A DNA stretch of 64,000 nucleotides from CAVONB01 sp963697205. Its GTDB lineage: Bacteria; Pseudomonadota; Alphaproteobacteria; Rhizobiales; Hyphomicrobiaceae. The stretch lies in contig CAVONB010000010.1 in assembly GCA_963697205.1 (NCBI GenBank), forward strand, positions 62,001 through 126,000. Direction: 5' to 3'. The notes beneath the pieces are model-generated. The model ran no database searches. It was not told where the DNA came from and worked only from the letters and a program-made list of their open reading frames with translations. The stretch's first letter is position 1; each line of letters opens with the position of its first letter. Made by a program: the position numbers and the translations under genes. Of this stretch, positions 8,213 through 16,684 are shown piece after piece.

Positions 8213-9432
8213 TTGGATACGGTACTGATCATCGGTGCGGGTGCAGCCGGCAGCGTCGTCGCGCAGAAGTGCGCCATGAACCGCGACGTATTCAAGAAGA
8301 TTCACCTCGCTTCGCGGCGCCTCGAAAGCTGCAAGAAGGTGGCCGCGCGCTGCGAAGGCAAGATCCACGTTCATCAGGTCGACGCCGACAACGTCAAGGA
8401 GACCGTGGCGCTGATCGACAAGGTCAAGCCCGACCTCGTCATCAACATGGCGCTGCCCTACCAGGATTTGCCGATCATGGACGCATGCCTGAAGACCGGC
8501 GTGCACTACATGGACACGGCCAACTACGAGCCGCGCGACGAGGCCAAGTTCACCTACGAGTGGCAGTGGCCCTATCACGACAAGTACAGGCCAAGAAGGG
8601 CATCATGGCGATCCTGGGCTGCGGCTTCGATCCCGGCCAGTCGAACATCTATTGCGCCTACGCGCAGGAGTTCCTGTTCGACGAGATCAACCAGATCGAC
8701 ATCGTCGACTGCAACGACGGCAGCCACGGCAAGGCGTTCGCCACCAACTTCAATCCGGAGATCAACCTCCGCGAGGTGACGCAGCGCGGCAAGTACTGGA
8801 AGAAGGGCAAGTGGATCGACATCGACCCGCTGTCGATCTCCGCCATGATCGACTATCCGCAGGTCGGGCCGCGCAAGTCCTACCTCATCTATCACGAGGA
8901 GGAGGAGAGCCTCGTCAAGCACATCAAGGGCCTGGAGCAGATCCGCTTCTGGATGACCTTCTCGGAGAACTACATCAAGCATCTCGAGGTGCTCCAGAAC
9001 GTCGGCATGACGCGTATCGACCCCGTTATGTACAAGGGCCACCCCGTGATCCCGATGGAGTTCCTGAAGGAGCTGCTGCCGCCGCCGTCCTCGCTCGGTG
9101 AGAACTACAAGGGCAAGACGTCGATCGGCTGCATCTTCACCGGCAAGAAGGGCGGCAAGGACAAGCGGGCGATGATCTACAACGTCTGCGACCACGCCAA
9201 GTGCTACAAGGAGACGGGCGCGCAGGCCGTGTCCTACACCACAGGCGTGCCGCCGGTCGTCGGCGCCATGATGCTGTTCAAGGGCCACTGGGGACCCAAG
9301 CCCGGCGTCTGGAACGTCGAGCAGCTGCCATCCAAGCCCTTCATGGACGAGATCGGCAAGCAGGGCCTGCCCTGGCACCTGATCGACGTCAAGAAGTCCG
9401 ACCAGAAAGAGCTGTTTGCCGTCAAGACGTGA
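8213..9432 (+). pseudogene. Saccharopine dehydrogenase-family / carboxynorspermidine-synthase-like protein, one frameshift
   Basis: Two adjoining frames encode one protein. The first (TTG 8213 to about 8590) has the NAD(P) fold (VLIIGAGAAGSVVAQKC) and VINMALPYQDLPIMDACLKTG. The second (about 8590 to TGA 9432) continues with IMAILGCGFDPGQSNIY and ends in the catalytic domain. This order matches carboxynorspermidine synthase/Lys1-type enzymes, about 400 residues. TTG 8213 is favoured by GGGAGGGA just upstream. Restoring one base near 8590 (TACAGGCC to TACAAGGCC) gives a single normal frame, so this is either a one-base error or a recent mutation. The second half shows no other lesion and normal codon use. 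No nspC decarboxylase is nearby, so the polyamine role remains a family inference. Confidence 0.85.
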
Positions 9433-9451
9433 GCGTGCTTCCCCGCTGAAC

Positions 9452-9502
9452 CTCCTCTCCCCGCTTGCGGGGAGAGGAGTCTGCCCCGGACGCGATCCGG
9501 GG
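9452..9502. repeat. Palindromic intergenic repeat, two adjoining hairpins
   Basis: A perfect 13-bp stem with a TT loop (arms 9452-9464 and 9467-9479, CTCCTCTCCCCGC and its complement) is followed by CCCCGGA-CGCGA-TCCGGGG at about 9484-9502. Such C-rich palindromes are dispersed between genes in many Rhizobiales genomes. A related copy lies at 17403. It sits just after the stop of the dehydrogenase gene, between convergent genes, and could act as a transcription terminator or RNA stabiliser although no T-run follows. Confidence 0.8.
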
Positions 9503-9581
9503 TCGGGGTGAGGAGTAGCCTCATGCGCGGCGCGACTTGGCGTACGCCGTCACAGCTCAAGCTCCGGCTGCTCGGCCCGGC

Positions 9582-10199
9582 TCACCGCCCCATCATGCCA
9601 GGCCCCATGCCGGAACTCATACCGTATCCACCGCCCGTACCCATCATGCCGCCGCCGCCCATCATGCCGCCCATGCCCATCATCGGCAGCGCCAGCGTGT
9701 CGGCCTCCTTCTTCTGCGCCGCGTCGAGCACCGCGTAGAGATCCGTGAATGCCGCCTTGAGCTGCTTCACCTCCTCGAGGTGCGCAGAGACGGCCTGCTC
9801 CTGAAGATCGAGCCGCTCGGCGAGCGTCTTGGCCTTTTCTTCGCCGGACCACACCGACTTCATCCGCTCGTTCATGCGCTTGCCCGAGACCTTGATCGCA
9901 TCGGCGAATTTGGTCCACTGCGCGCCCTGTGCGTCGGTGATTTTCAGCTCGGCCTTGAGGAACGCCAGCCGCCCGTCGATCCTGTCGAGCATGCCTTCCG
10001 GCCCGCGCCCGAACCGGTTCCACATGCCGCTCCACCAGCCGCCGGGGCCGCCGCCCCACATGTGCCAACCCTGCTGCGCGCCGGGTCCACCGCCGTCGCG
10101 GCCCATCATGCCCGGTCCGCCGCCTTGTGCGAGCGCGGTGCCGCCGAATGCGAGCGCGGTGCCGGCGATCAATGCATATGTCGTGAGTTTGTGCGCCAT
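9582..10199 (-). CDS. Periplasmic Spy/CpxP-like LTXXQ-family protein with Met-rich tail
   Basis: The 205-residue protein starts at ATG 10199 behind a GGAGGT ribosome site. It has a Sec signal peptide (TTYALIAGTALAFGGTALA), then a helical Spy/CpxP-like region (ELKITDAQGAQWTKFADAI, with LTxxQ-like ITDAQ). The last 37 residues contain 11 methionines among glycines, and an N-terminal GPGMMGR stretch repeats the theme. Spy and CpxP relatives are periplasmic chaperones or metal-stress proteins. The Met-rich tail suggests Cu(I) or Ag(I) binding. It diverges from the DUF411 gene at 10447 across 247 bp, fitting a shared metal response. The function is inferred from family, tail and neighbour only. Confidence 0.82.
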   Translation of the reverse strand: MAHKLTTYALIAGTALAFGGTALAQGGGPGMMGRDGGGPGAQQGWHMWGGGPGGWWSGMWNRFGRGPEGMLDRIDGRLAFLKAELKITDAQGAQWTKFADAIKVSGKRMNERMKSVWSGEEKAKTLAERLDLQEQAVSAHLEEVKQLKAAFTDLYAVLDAAQKKEADTLALPMMGMGGMMGGGGMMGTGGGYGMSSGMGPGMMGR

Positions 10200-10446
10200 C
10201 GAAACCTCCATGGTTGAGGCGCGTCCGGCCGGCTCGCAGGCTTCGCCAATATGATCCGGTAGGCTTCGAAGCGCTGCGCCGCACGTCGGTCGGTCACGCT
10301 GGAGATCGCTATATACGCGCCCGGGCCGGCGCTGCCATTGCGCCCGGTCAACCATCCGCACACCGTCCGCCCGCGTCGCGAGCGGCCCGTTCTCAATTTC
10401 GCCACATCGTCCAGCGCGCATGGCGCAAGCCTTGGGAGATTCGCAC
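10200..10446. promoter_or_regulatory. Divergent promoter region of the Spy-like and DUF411 genes
   Basis: The 247-bp region must carry both promoters. I looked for a CueR- or CsoR-type dyad and found none that I could support. The only clear elements are the two ribosome sites, GGAGGT for the leftward gene and GGGAGA for the rightward gene. Confidence 0.45.
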
Positions 10447-10905
10447 ATGACGCAGACACGCCGCAGCCTGCTCGCACTCATTCTGCTCGCAGCGACAGCC
10501 CTGCCTTTGCCGGCCCGCGCCGCCGACGTCCACCCGCCGATGACCGTTTGGAAGAGCGCGACCTGCGGCTGCTGCATCAAATGGGTCGATCACCTGCGCG
10601 CCGCGGGCTTCAAGGTGGTCGCCAAGAATGTCGACGATCTCAACGCCGTGAAGACAGCGCGTGCGATCCCGGAGCGTCTTCAGTCCTGCCACACCGCCGA
10701 GATCGGCGGCTATCTCGTCGAGGGCCACGTCCCCGCAGCCGACATCGCGCGTCTCTTGACGGAAAAGCCCGACATCGCCGGTCTTGCCGTCCCCGGGATG
10801 CCGCTCGGCTCGCCCGGTATGGAGGTGCCGTCCGGCGAGAAGGAGCCCTACGAGGTCGTCGCGTTCGACAAGGCTGGCAAGCCGAGTACGTTCGCCCGCC
10901 ACTGA
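10447..10905 (+). CDS. DUF411 (CopG-like) periplasmic copper protein
   Basis: The 152-residue product has a Sec signal peptide (RRSLLALILLAATALPLPARA) followed by a thioredoxin-like DUF411 domain. It carries Cys40, Cys42 and Cys43 in ATCGCC, Cys81-His82 in LQSCHT, His94 in VEGHVP and Met118 in VPGMPLGSPGM. DUF411 proteins such as CopG of Pseudomonas occur in copper-resistance clusters and bind copper with these cysteines. I start at ATG 10447, because GGGAGA lies 8-10 bases upstream, and ATG 10420 has no such site. It diverges from the Met-rich Spy-like gene, and together they look like a small periplasmic copper-defence unit. No copA or copper oxidase is visible here. Confidence 0.88.
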   Translation: MTQTRRSLLALILLAATALPLPARAADVHPPMTVWKSATCGCCIKWVDHLRAAGFKVVAKNVDDLNAVKTARAIPERLQSCHTAEIGGYLVEGHVPAADIARLLTEKPDIAGLAVPGMPLGSPGMEVPSGEKEPYEVVAFDKAGKPSTFARH

Positions 10906-10930
10906 GGCGCGCGGATAGGGGCACCGTCGC

Positions 10931-11779
10931 TTATGACATCTTGATCAGCGCGAGCCCGGCGGCGATGGCGGCCGTCGCCACCCAGCGCGCTGGCCCGAAC
11001 CGTTCGTTGAGGACGATTGCGGCTATCGCGGTCCCGAAAAGCACCGACGTTTCCCGCAGCGCCGCCACCGCGCCGATCGGCGCGTGGGTCATCGCCCAAA
11101 GCGTGATCCCGTATGACCCCATTGCCAGCCCGCCGCCGATGGCAGCAATGCGCCAGCGCCGCGAGAGCTCTGGCAAGAACACGCCGGGCCGCAGCCTGGC
11201 GACGATGGGCGCCAGCACGACACCGGTGATGAGCATCATCACGGCGAGATATCCAAACGGGTTGTTCGACAGCCGCGCGCCGACGCCGTCGATCAGCGTG
11301 TAGCTGACGATCACGCCGATGTTGATCGCGGCGACCGCCAGCCCGCGTTGGCCGAGCCCGCCCCGCAGCAGCGCATTGGCGCCCATCCCGAGCACGCCCG
11401 CCGACAAAAGCGTCACGCCCGCCATCAGCACCGGCGTCGTCGGCTCCGCTAGCACGAGACCGCCGCCGATCGTCGCCAGCAAAGGCGCACCGCCGCGCAT
11501 CAAGGGATAGATCGCCGAGTAGTCGGCGAAACGGTAGGACAGGCCTACGAGCAGGAAATAGGCCACATGGAGAACGCCGGAGATGACGACGTACCACGTA
11601 CTGGCAGGCGCCGGCAGTCCGGCGACCGCCAGCATCGGCACGGCGACGAAGGCGCAACCGACCGCAATCAGCGAGGCGCCGATCACCGGATCGCTGCCCG
11701 TGCGGCCCTTGGCCATCGCATTCCAGGACGCATGCAGGAAGGCCGCACCAAGTATCGCCAGGACGATGCTGGCCGGCAT
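10931..11779 (-). CDS. EamA-family (DMT superfamily) transporter
   Basis: The 282-residue protein has ten hydrophobic segments in two EamA repeats. The first spans residues 3-135 (ILGAAFLHASWNAMAKG start, YPLMRGGAPLLATIGGGLVLAE) and the second spans 148-280 (LWAMTHAPIGAVAALRETSVLFGTAIAAIVLNERF). That pattern is the drug/metabolite transporter fold. The start is ATG 11779. It converges on the DUF411 gene and has no other close partner on its strand. Transporters of this family export amino acids, sugars or small metabolites, and nothing here tells which. Confidence 0.88.
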   Translation of the reverse strand: MPASIVLAILGAAFLHASWNAMAKGRTGSDPVIGASLIAVGCAFVAVPMLAVAGLPAPASTWYVVISGVLHVAYFLLVGLSYRFADYSAIYPLMRGGAPLLATIGGGLVLAEPTTPVLMAGVTLLSAGVLGMGANALLRGGLGQRGLAVAAINIGVIVSYTLIDGVGARLSNNPFGYLAVMMLITGVVLAPIVARLRPGVFLPELSRRWRIAAIGGGLAMGSYGITLWAMTHAPIGAVAALRETSVLFGTAIAAIVLNERFGPARWVATAAIAAGLALIKMS

Positions 11780-12011
11780 CTTTCAACCTCTGGGCTGAAG
11801 CGTTCGAGGAACCGCGCGACGGCGATTGCACCCATCATGCGCTGATTAGCCGTTGCGGCCAACCCGCGGCCCGCTATCCTGCGACCGATCCTCCTGCCCC
11901 GGCGCCTTTGCTCGGCGGGAGGCAGCCAACCAGCAAACCCCGGCAAGCGCCAGGCATCGACGTCTCATCGGGCCCCGGCAGCCGCGCCGCGCAGATGACA
12001 GGGAAAACGCC

Positions 12012-12962
12012 ATGAGGATCGTGAGCTTCAGGAAGGATGGCGCCGTGCGCCTCGGCTTCGAGCAAGGCGACGTGATTGTCGACGCGCGGGCTGCGTTGCC
12101 CGCAGGCGATCCCGCACAAACCCACCTCGCCGATACGATCGCCTTCATCCGCGCCGGCGCCGACGGTCTCGCCCTCGCCCGCCGCATCCTCGCCGACGCT
12201 CCCGCCGCCGCGCGTCTGCCCAAGGGCTCCGTCAAGCTCGCCGCGCCCATGATGCCCTCCACCATCCTGTGCTCGGGCTCGAACTATCACGCCCACAACG
12301 CCGAGAAGCTCAACACCGCCATCTCCGGCAAGGAGCCGGAGTTCTTCATCAAGACGTCGGACTGCGTCGTCGGCCCCGAAGAGTCGATCATTCACGATCC
12401 CGCCGTCACCAAGAAGATGGACTGCGAGACCGAACTCGCCGTCGTCATCGGCAAGCCGGGCCGCCACATCGCGGTTGAAAACGCGCTCGATCACGTCTTC
12501 GGCTACACCATCTGCAACGACGTCACCGCGCGCGACCGCCAGGTGCGCAAGACCGCCAGCGGCGACACCTTCTACGAGCTCGGCTCCGGCAAGGCCTTCA
12601 ACTCATCCGCCCCCCTCGGCCCCTGCATCGTCACGGCCGACGAGATCCCCGACCCGCAAAACCTCATGCTGCGCACGCGCATCAACGGCGACCTGCGTCA
12701 GCAGTCCTCGACCGGCGACATGATCTGGTCGTGCGCGCAGCTGATCCACTTCTTCTCCAACAACTTCACGCTGAAGCCCGGCATGGTCATCATCACTGGC
12801 ACGCCCGCGGGCACAGCTTGGTCGATGGATGCCGAGCTGGGCGGCAAGTGGCAGTCGCTCCCCGGTCTCGTCCCGGCGAAGCGCTATTGCCTGCCCGGCG
12901 ACGTCATCGAGTGCGAGATGGAAGGCATCGGCGTGTTAAAGAATACCGTCGCAGCGGCCTGA
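12012..12962 (+). CDS. Fumarylacetoacetate hydrolase (FAH) family protein
   Basis: The 316-residue product has the FAH C-terminal domain from about residue 80, with metal ligands Glu139 and Glu141 in DCETELAVVIG and Asp170 in ICNDVTARD. A later PGMVIITGTPAGTAWSM segment also fits. These divalent-metal enzymes cleave C-C bonds or isomerise oxo-acids in aromatic and homogentisate-type degradation. The start is ATG 12012, where the conserved N-terminal domain begins (MRIVSFRKDG), and the open frame upstream is a shadow. It diverges from the EamA gene, and the CmcJ-like gene 233 bp downstream may be co-transcribed. The specific substrate is unknown. Confidence 0.9.
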   Translation: MRIVSFRKDGAVRLGFEQGDVIVDARAALPAGDPAQTHLADTIAFIRAGADGLALARRILADAPAAARLPKGSVKLAAPMMPSTILCSGSNYHAHNAEKLNTAISGKEPEFFIKTSDCVVGPEESIIHDPAVTKKMDCETELAVVIGKPGRHIAVENALDHVFGYTICNDVTARDRQVRKTASGDTFYELGSGKAFNSSAPLGPCIVTADEIPDPQNLMLRTRINGDLRQQSSTGDMIWSCAQLIHFFSNNFTLKPGMVIITGTPAGTAWSMDAELGGKWQSLPGLVPAKRYCLPGDVIECEMEGIGVLKNTVAAA

Positions 12963-13195
12963 AACGCGCCGGGATGCGCGCCCGGGGATACCAACCGGGC
13001 CTGCGCCCTGGCGGGTCAGGCCCGAGCCGCGGGCTCAATCCATCCCCTGTTCGCCGGATCCTGGCATCGGCTCAGTGCGACAGCGCCATACAAGCGTTTA
13101 ATTGAAATTCTGTCTGCCATACGCATGCCAGCCATTGCCATCCGCCCATCCCTCGTGGAAATCTGCATCATCGTCGTTGATGGAGAGCCTCAGCC

Positions 13196-14059
13196 ATGAG
13201 CCAGAGCGCAAAGGAGACGTCCACGCCCGCGTCGATCCAGGCCGGCGTCGTCTATCTCGTCTACACCGGCGAAGCGCCCGTGTTTCATCAGAGCCTGTCG
13301 GCCGCCGAGCGCATGGCCATGGCCGGCAAGCGCGAGACGAAAGTGGTGACCATCCGCAACGGCCGCCCCGACGCCGCGCGCTTCTCCCTCGACGTGGAAG
13401 GCTTCGCCTTTGCGGCCCATCCGACCCGCGTCACGGATTTCTTCGACGATCGCCAGCTCGCGAACATCTACACGCCTGAGGTCGAGGCACTCGTCGCCCG
13501 CCATACCGGCGCCTGCGAGGTGGTCGTGTTCGATCACACCCGCCGCTCCAGCGATGCCGCCGTGCGCGACAAGCACAGCGCGCGCGATCCCGTCGCCGCC
13601 GCCCACGTCGACTATGACGACGCATCTGCGCGCCAGCGGCTACGGGACGTGCTGGGCGACAAGGCCGAGGCGCGGCTCGCCAAGAGGTACGCCATCATCA
13701 ACGTCTGGCGCTCCATGAACACCGTCATCGAGGAATGGCCTCTGGCCGTCTGCGATGCGCGCACCATCGACGATCGGCTGCTCTACTCGACCGTCCGCGA
13801 GGCGCCGGTCCGCGCCGAGCCGTCGTTCGAGTACGCTCGCGCCAGCTCCACCCGCCACGCTGTCTACGACGCCAATCACAAGTGGTTTTATTTTCCGCTG
13901 ATGGCGCGCAACGAGGCGCTGCTGTTCAAGAACTACGACACCTCGACCACCGGCACCGCGCGCTATTCGATGCACACCGCGTTCGCTGATCCGAACACGC
14001 CGGCCACCCCCGCGCCCCGTGAATCCATCGAAACCCGCGCCTTCGCATTCTACGATTGA
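13196..14059 (+). CDS. CmcJ/NvfI-family oxidoreductase-like protein (2-oxoglutarate dioxygenase fold)
   Basis: The 287-residue protein resembles the CmcJ/NvfI/AsaB group. FDHTRR at 112-117 and AHVDYD at 136-141 (His137 and Asp139) form the likely start of the iron facial triad. NVWRSMN at 169-175 and PLAVCDART after it fit the group. The C-terminal part has HAVYDANHKWFYFP and LLFKNYDT. Related proteins act in cephamycin methoxylation and fungal oxidative tailoring, but most bacterial members have no assigned substrate. The start ATG 13196 has GGAGAG upstream. It lies downstream of the FAH gene in the same orientation. Family assignment is moderately sure, the reaction is not. Confidence 0.78.
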   Translation: MSQSAKETSTPASIQAGVVYLVYTGEAPVFHQSLSAAERMAMAGKRETKVVTIRNGRPDAARFSLDVEGFAFAAHPTRVTDFFDDRQLANIYTPEVEALVARHTGACEVVVFDHTRRSSDAAVRDKHSARDPVAAAHVDYDDASARQRLRDVLGDKAEARLAKRYAIINVWRSMNTVIEEWPLAVCDARTIDDRLLYSTVREAPVRAEPSFEYARASSTRHAVYDANHKWFYFPLMARNEALLFKNYDTSTTGTARYSMHTAFADPNTPATPAPRESIETRAFAFYD

Positions 14060-14098
14060 ACGTCGGGCCTGGCCTGTGCACGCGCAGAAAAGCGAGCG

Positions 14099-14177
14099 TG
14101 GGGACAGTCACCATTTTCCCAAGCCGACCGCTATCATCGAAGCGACGGCGCTGGCGGGAAAATGGTGACTGTCCCCA
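14099..14177. repeat. Long inverted repeat, 22-bp arms (REP-like)
   Basis: Arms 14099-14120 and 14156-14177 are perfect complements (the left reads TGGGGACAGTCACCATTTTC then CC) around a 35-base spacer. The GGGGACAGTCACCATTTTCCC motif resembles elements I associate with REP/RAYT-type palindromes scattered in Proteobacteria. It lies between the convergent CmcJ-like gene and leuB. No transposase is adjacent. Confidence 0.9.
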
Positions 14178-14233
14178 ACTCAGCCACTCGCGAGAGCAGC
14201 CGCGCCCATCAAAGGACTTCGCACATGTGGGGT

Positions 14234-14277
14234 CCAGGGTCCCAGACCCTGGTGGGGGCACGGGGGCAACGCCCCCG
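14234..14277. terminator. Two adjoining hairpins between convergent genes
   Basis: CCAGGGTC-CCA-GACCCTGG (14234-14252) and CGGGGGC-AAC-GCCCCCG (14261-14277) are perfect stems 3' of both the CmcJ-like gene and leuB. They could serve as bidirectional terminators, though neither has a downstream T-run. The pair may also be a dispersed repeat. Confidence 0.5.
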
Positions 14278-14326
14278 CACCTTGCTCAGAACGCTACAAG
14301 AACCGGAGCAAGCCGACTTCGCCACC

Positions 14327-15442
14327 TCACGCACCCGCGAGCTTTGTCAGCTCTGTCTCGATGGCGCGGCCCATCTCCTCGGTGCCGACCTTGCGCATGT
14401 TGGGCTGCATGATGTCGCCCGTGCGATAGCCCTGCGCTAGCACGTTGGCGATCGCGGTGTCGACCATGTCGGCTTCGCGGCCCATGTCGCACGAATACCG
14501 CATCGCCATGCCAAACGACGCGATCTGCGCGATCGGGTTGGCCACGCCCTGCCCGGCGATGTCGGGCGCCGAGCCGTGCACGGGCTCGTAAAGCGCCTTC
14601 CTCTTGCCGGTCGCGGGATCGGGCGCGCCGAGCGAGGCCGACGGCAGCATGCCGAGTGAGCCGGTCATCATCGCGGCTTCGTCCGACAGGATGTCGCCGA
14701 ACAGGTTGTCGGTCACGACGACGTCGAACTGCTTGGGATTGCGAATGAGCTGCATCGCACAGTTGTCGGCGAGGATCGCGTGATACTCGACGTCGGGCGC
14801 ATACGACTTGTGCACCTCGGCCGAGACGCGCTGCCACAACACGCCGGTCTGCATGACGTTCCACTTCGCCGCCATGTGTACCTTGTTGCCGCGCTTGCGC
14901 GCGAGGTCGAACGCGGTCTTCACCACGCGCTCGATCTCGCTCGTCGTGTAGAGCTGCGTGTCGATGCCGCGCTGCTCGCCGTTCTCCAGCGTCACGATCT
15001 CCTTGGGCTCGCCGAAGTACACGCCGCCCGTCAACTCGCGCAGGATCAGGATGTCGAGGCCTTCCACGATCTCCCGCCTTAGCGTCGAGGCCTCCGCGAG
15101 CGCGGGATAGCAGATCGCGGGACGAAGGTTGGCGAACAGGTCCATGTCCTTGCGCAGCCGCAGCAGCCCCGCTTCGGGTCGGATCGCGTAGGGTACTTTG
15201 TCCCATTTCGGCCCGCCGACCGAGCCGAAGATCACGAGGTCCGCCTTCTGCGCCTTGTCGAGCGCTTCCTGTGTCAACGGCACGCCGTGCTTGTCGATCG
15301 CCGCGCCGCCCACGAGGTCGCTCGACGTCTGGAAGGTGTCCTTGCCGCGCTTGTTGAAGAATGCGACGAGCCGGTTCACCTCGCCCATCACTTCGGGGCC
15401 GATGCCGTCGCCGGGAAGAAGAAGCATGGAGTGCGTGGCCAT
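14327..15442 (-). CDS. leuB: 3-isopropylmalate dehydrogenase
   Basis: This 371-residue protein oxidatively decarboxylates 3-isopropylmalate to 4-methyl-2-oxopentanoate (NAD-dependent) in leucine synthesis. The N-terminus LLLPGDGIGPEVM, LRKDMDLFANLRPA substrate loop, DNLFGDILSDEAAMMTGSLGMLPSASLG metal and substrate region, and GTEEM near the end are characteristic. The length is as expected. ATG 15442 is chosen because MATHSMLLLPGDGIGP is the usual start, and the longer frame to 15538 has no conserved sequence. leuCD are not next to it here. It converges on the CmcJ-like gene, and the M23 peptidase gene diverges upstream. Confidence 0.96.
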   Translation of the reverse strand: MATHSMLLLPGDGIGPEVMGEVNRLVAFFNKRGKDTFQTSSDLVGGAAIDKHGVPLTQEALDKAQKADLVIFGSVGGPKWDKVPYAIRPEAGLLRLRKDMDLFANLRPAICYPALAEASTLRREIVEGLDILILRELTGGVYFGEPKEIVTLENGEQRGIDTQLYTTSEIERVVKTAFDLARKRGNKVHMAAKWNVMQTGVLWQRVSAEVHKSYAPDVEYHAILADNCAMQLIRNPKQFDVVVTDNLFGDILSDEAAMMTGSLGMLPSASLGAPDPATGKRKALYEPVHGSAPDIAGQGVANPIAQIASFGMAMRYSCDMGREADMVDTAIANVLAQGYRTGDIMQPNMRKVGTEEMGRAIETELTKLAGA

Positions 15443-15594
15443 GGGGCGAAGTCCGTTTCGCTTGCGTGGGTTGTGCTCGGGATGGTGAGTGGGTACTGCT
15501 AGCCCGCTGATCCGCAGGCCGCAAGCAGGCTTTCGCAAGGACAGGGGCGCAAGGGAGCATGGTGGGGCGCGCCGAGGCTCAGGAAGGTACCGCC

Positions 15595-16671
15595 ATGCCC
15601 ATCCCCAGGTTCAAGCCCAAGCTCAGGTCCAAGCTCAGGCCCATTCGCCCGTTTCTCGCCGCCCGATCGGCCCGGCGGGCCGTTGCAGCCTTGACCGCGC
15701 TCCTCGTGCCGGCCGCCGCTAGCGCCGCCGATCCCGCCCCGCGGCTGTCGCTGCCGATCGCCTGCGAGCCCGCGAAGACCTGTTTTCTCCAGAACCACGT
15801 CGACATCGACCCCGGCCCGGGCGTCCGCGACCACCGCTGCGGCGCGGCCACCTATGACGGCCATAAAGGCGTGGACTTCCGCGTCCGCAACACGGCCGCG
15901 ACCCAGGCATCGGGCGGCGTCGCGGTGCTGGCGCCCGCTCCCGGCGTCGTCAAGGGCGGTCGTGACGGCATGGCCGATCGCCTGATCCGGATCACCGGCA
16001 GGGCCGCCGTCGCCGGTCGCGAATGCGGCAATGGCGTCGTCATCGATCACGGCGACGGCTGGGAGACGCAACTCTGCCACCTGCGCCGCGGCAGTGTCAC
16101 CGTGAAGCGTGGCGATCGCGTTGCGCGCGGCCAGAAGCTGGGCCTCGTCGGCTATTCGGGCATGGCCGACTTCGCCCACGTCCATCTGTCCGTGCGAAAG
16201 GGCGGTAAGGTCGTCGATCCCTTCACCGGCGAGGGACCGGGCGCCGCGTGCCGGCGGGATGGCGCAGCTGCCGGCATGTGGGAGCCCGCCGTTGCGCAGG
16301 CCTTCGGCGGCACGGTGACGGACGTCCTCGACGCCGGCTTCTCGGCCGCCCAGCCGACGACGCTCGCGCTGGAGCAGGACCCGGCAGCGCTTCCCCGCCC
16401 CGACGCCCGGGCGCCGGTCTTTCTCTTCTACACGCGCATCAGCAACGTCGCGCAAGGCGACGTCATCGCCATGCGCCTCGTCGGCCCGCGCGGCTTCGTC
16501 GTCGATGGCGGGGCAAAGCCACACCCGAAGTCGCAAGCCCTGGCACTGCGCTATGTCGGCAAGCGCAACACCGGCGCACCCTGGCCCACCGGCACGTATC
16601 GCGGCGAGGTGAGCGTCACTCGCGACGGCCGGGAGATCGCGCGCGGGGCAGCGTCGTTCGACCTGCGCTGA
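15595..16671 (+). CDS. M23-family (LytM) metallopeptidase, secreted
   Basis: The 358-residue protein has a basic N-terminus and signal sequence (AVAALTALLVPAAASA, cleavage before ADPAP), so it is exported. The LytM zinc site is seen as His90 and Asp94 in DGHKGVDF and His195/His197 in DFAHVHLSV, with His162 in QLCHLRRG. This domain cleaves peptidoglycan stem peptides or activates amidases. A further 130 or so residues follow the domain without a recognised motif. ATG 15595 is preceded by AGGAAGG, and ATG 15559 is less likely. It diverges from leuB and converges on the racemase-like gene with a 13-bp gap. Confidence 0.86.
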   Translation: MPIPRFKPKLRSKLRPIRPFLAARSARRAVAALTALLVPAAASAADPAPRLSLPIACEPAKTCFLQNHVDIDPGPGVRDHRCGAATYDGHKGVDFRVRNTAATQASGGVAVLAPAPGVVKGGRDGMADRLIRITGRAAVAGRECGNGVVIDHGDGWETQLCHLRRGSVTVKRGDRVARGQKLGLVGYSGMADFAHVHLSVRKGGKVVDPFTGEGPGAACRRDGAAAGMWEPAVAQAFGGTVTDVLDAGFSAAQPTTLALEQDPAALPRPDARAPVFLFYTRISNVAQGDVIAMRLVGPRGFVVDGGAKPHPKSQALALRYVGKRNTGAPWPTGTYRGEVSVTRDGREIARGAASFDLR

Positions 16672-16684
16672 CGCTCAGCCGCGC

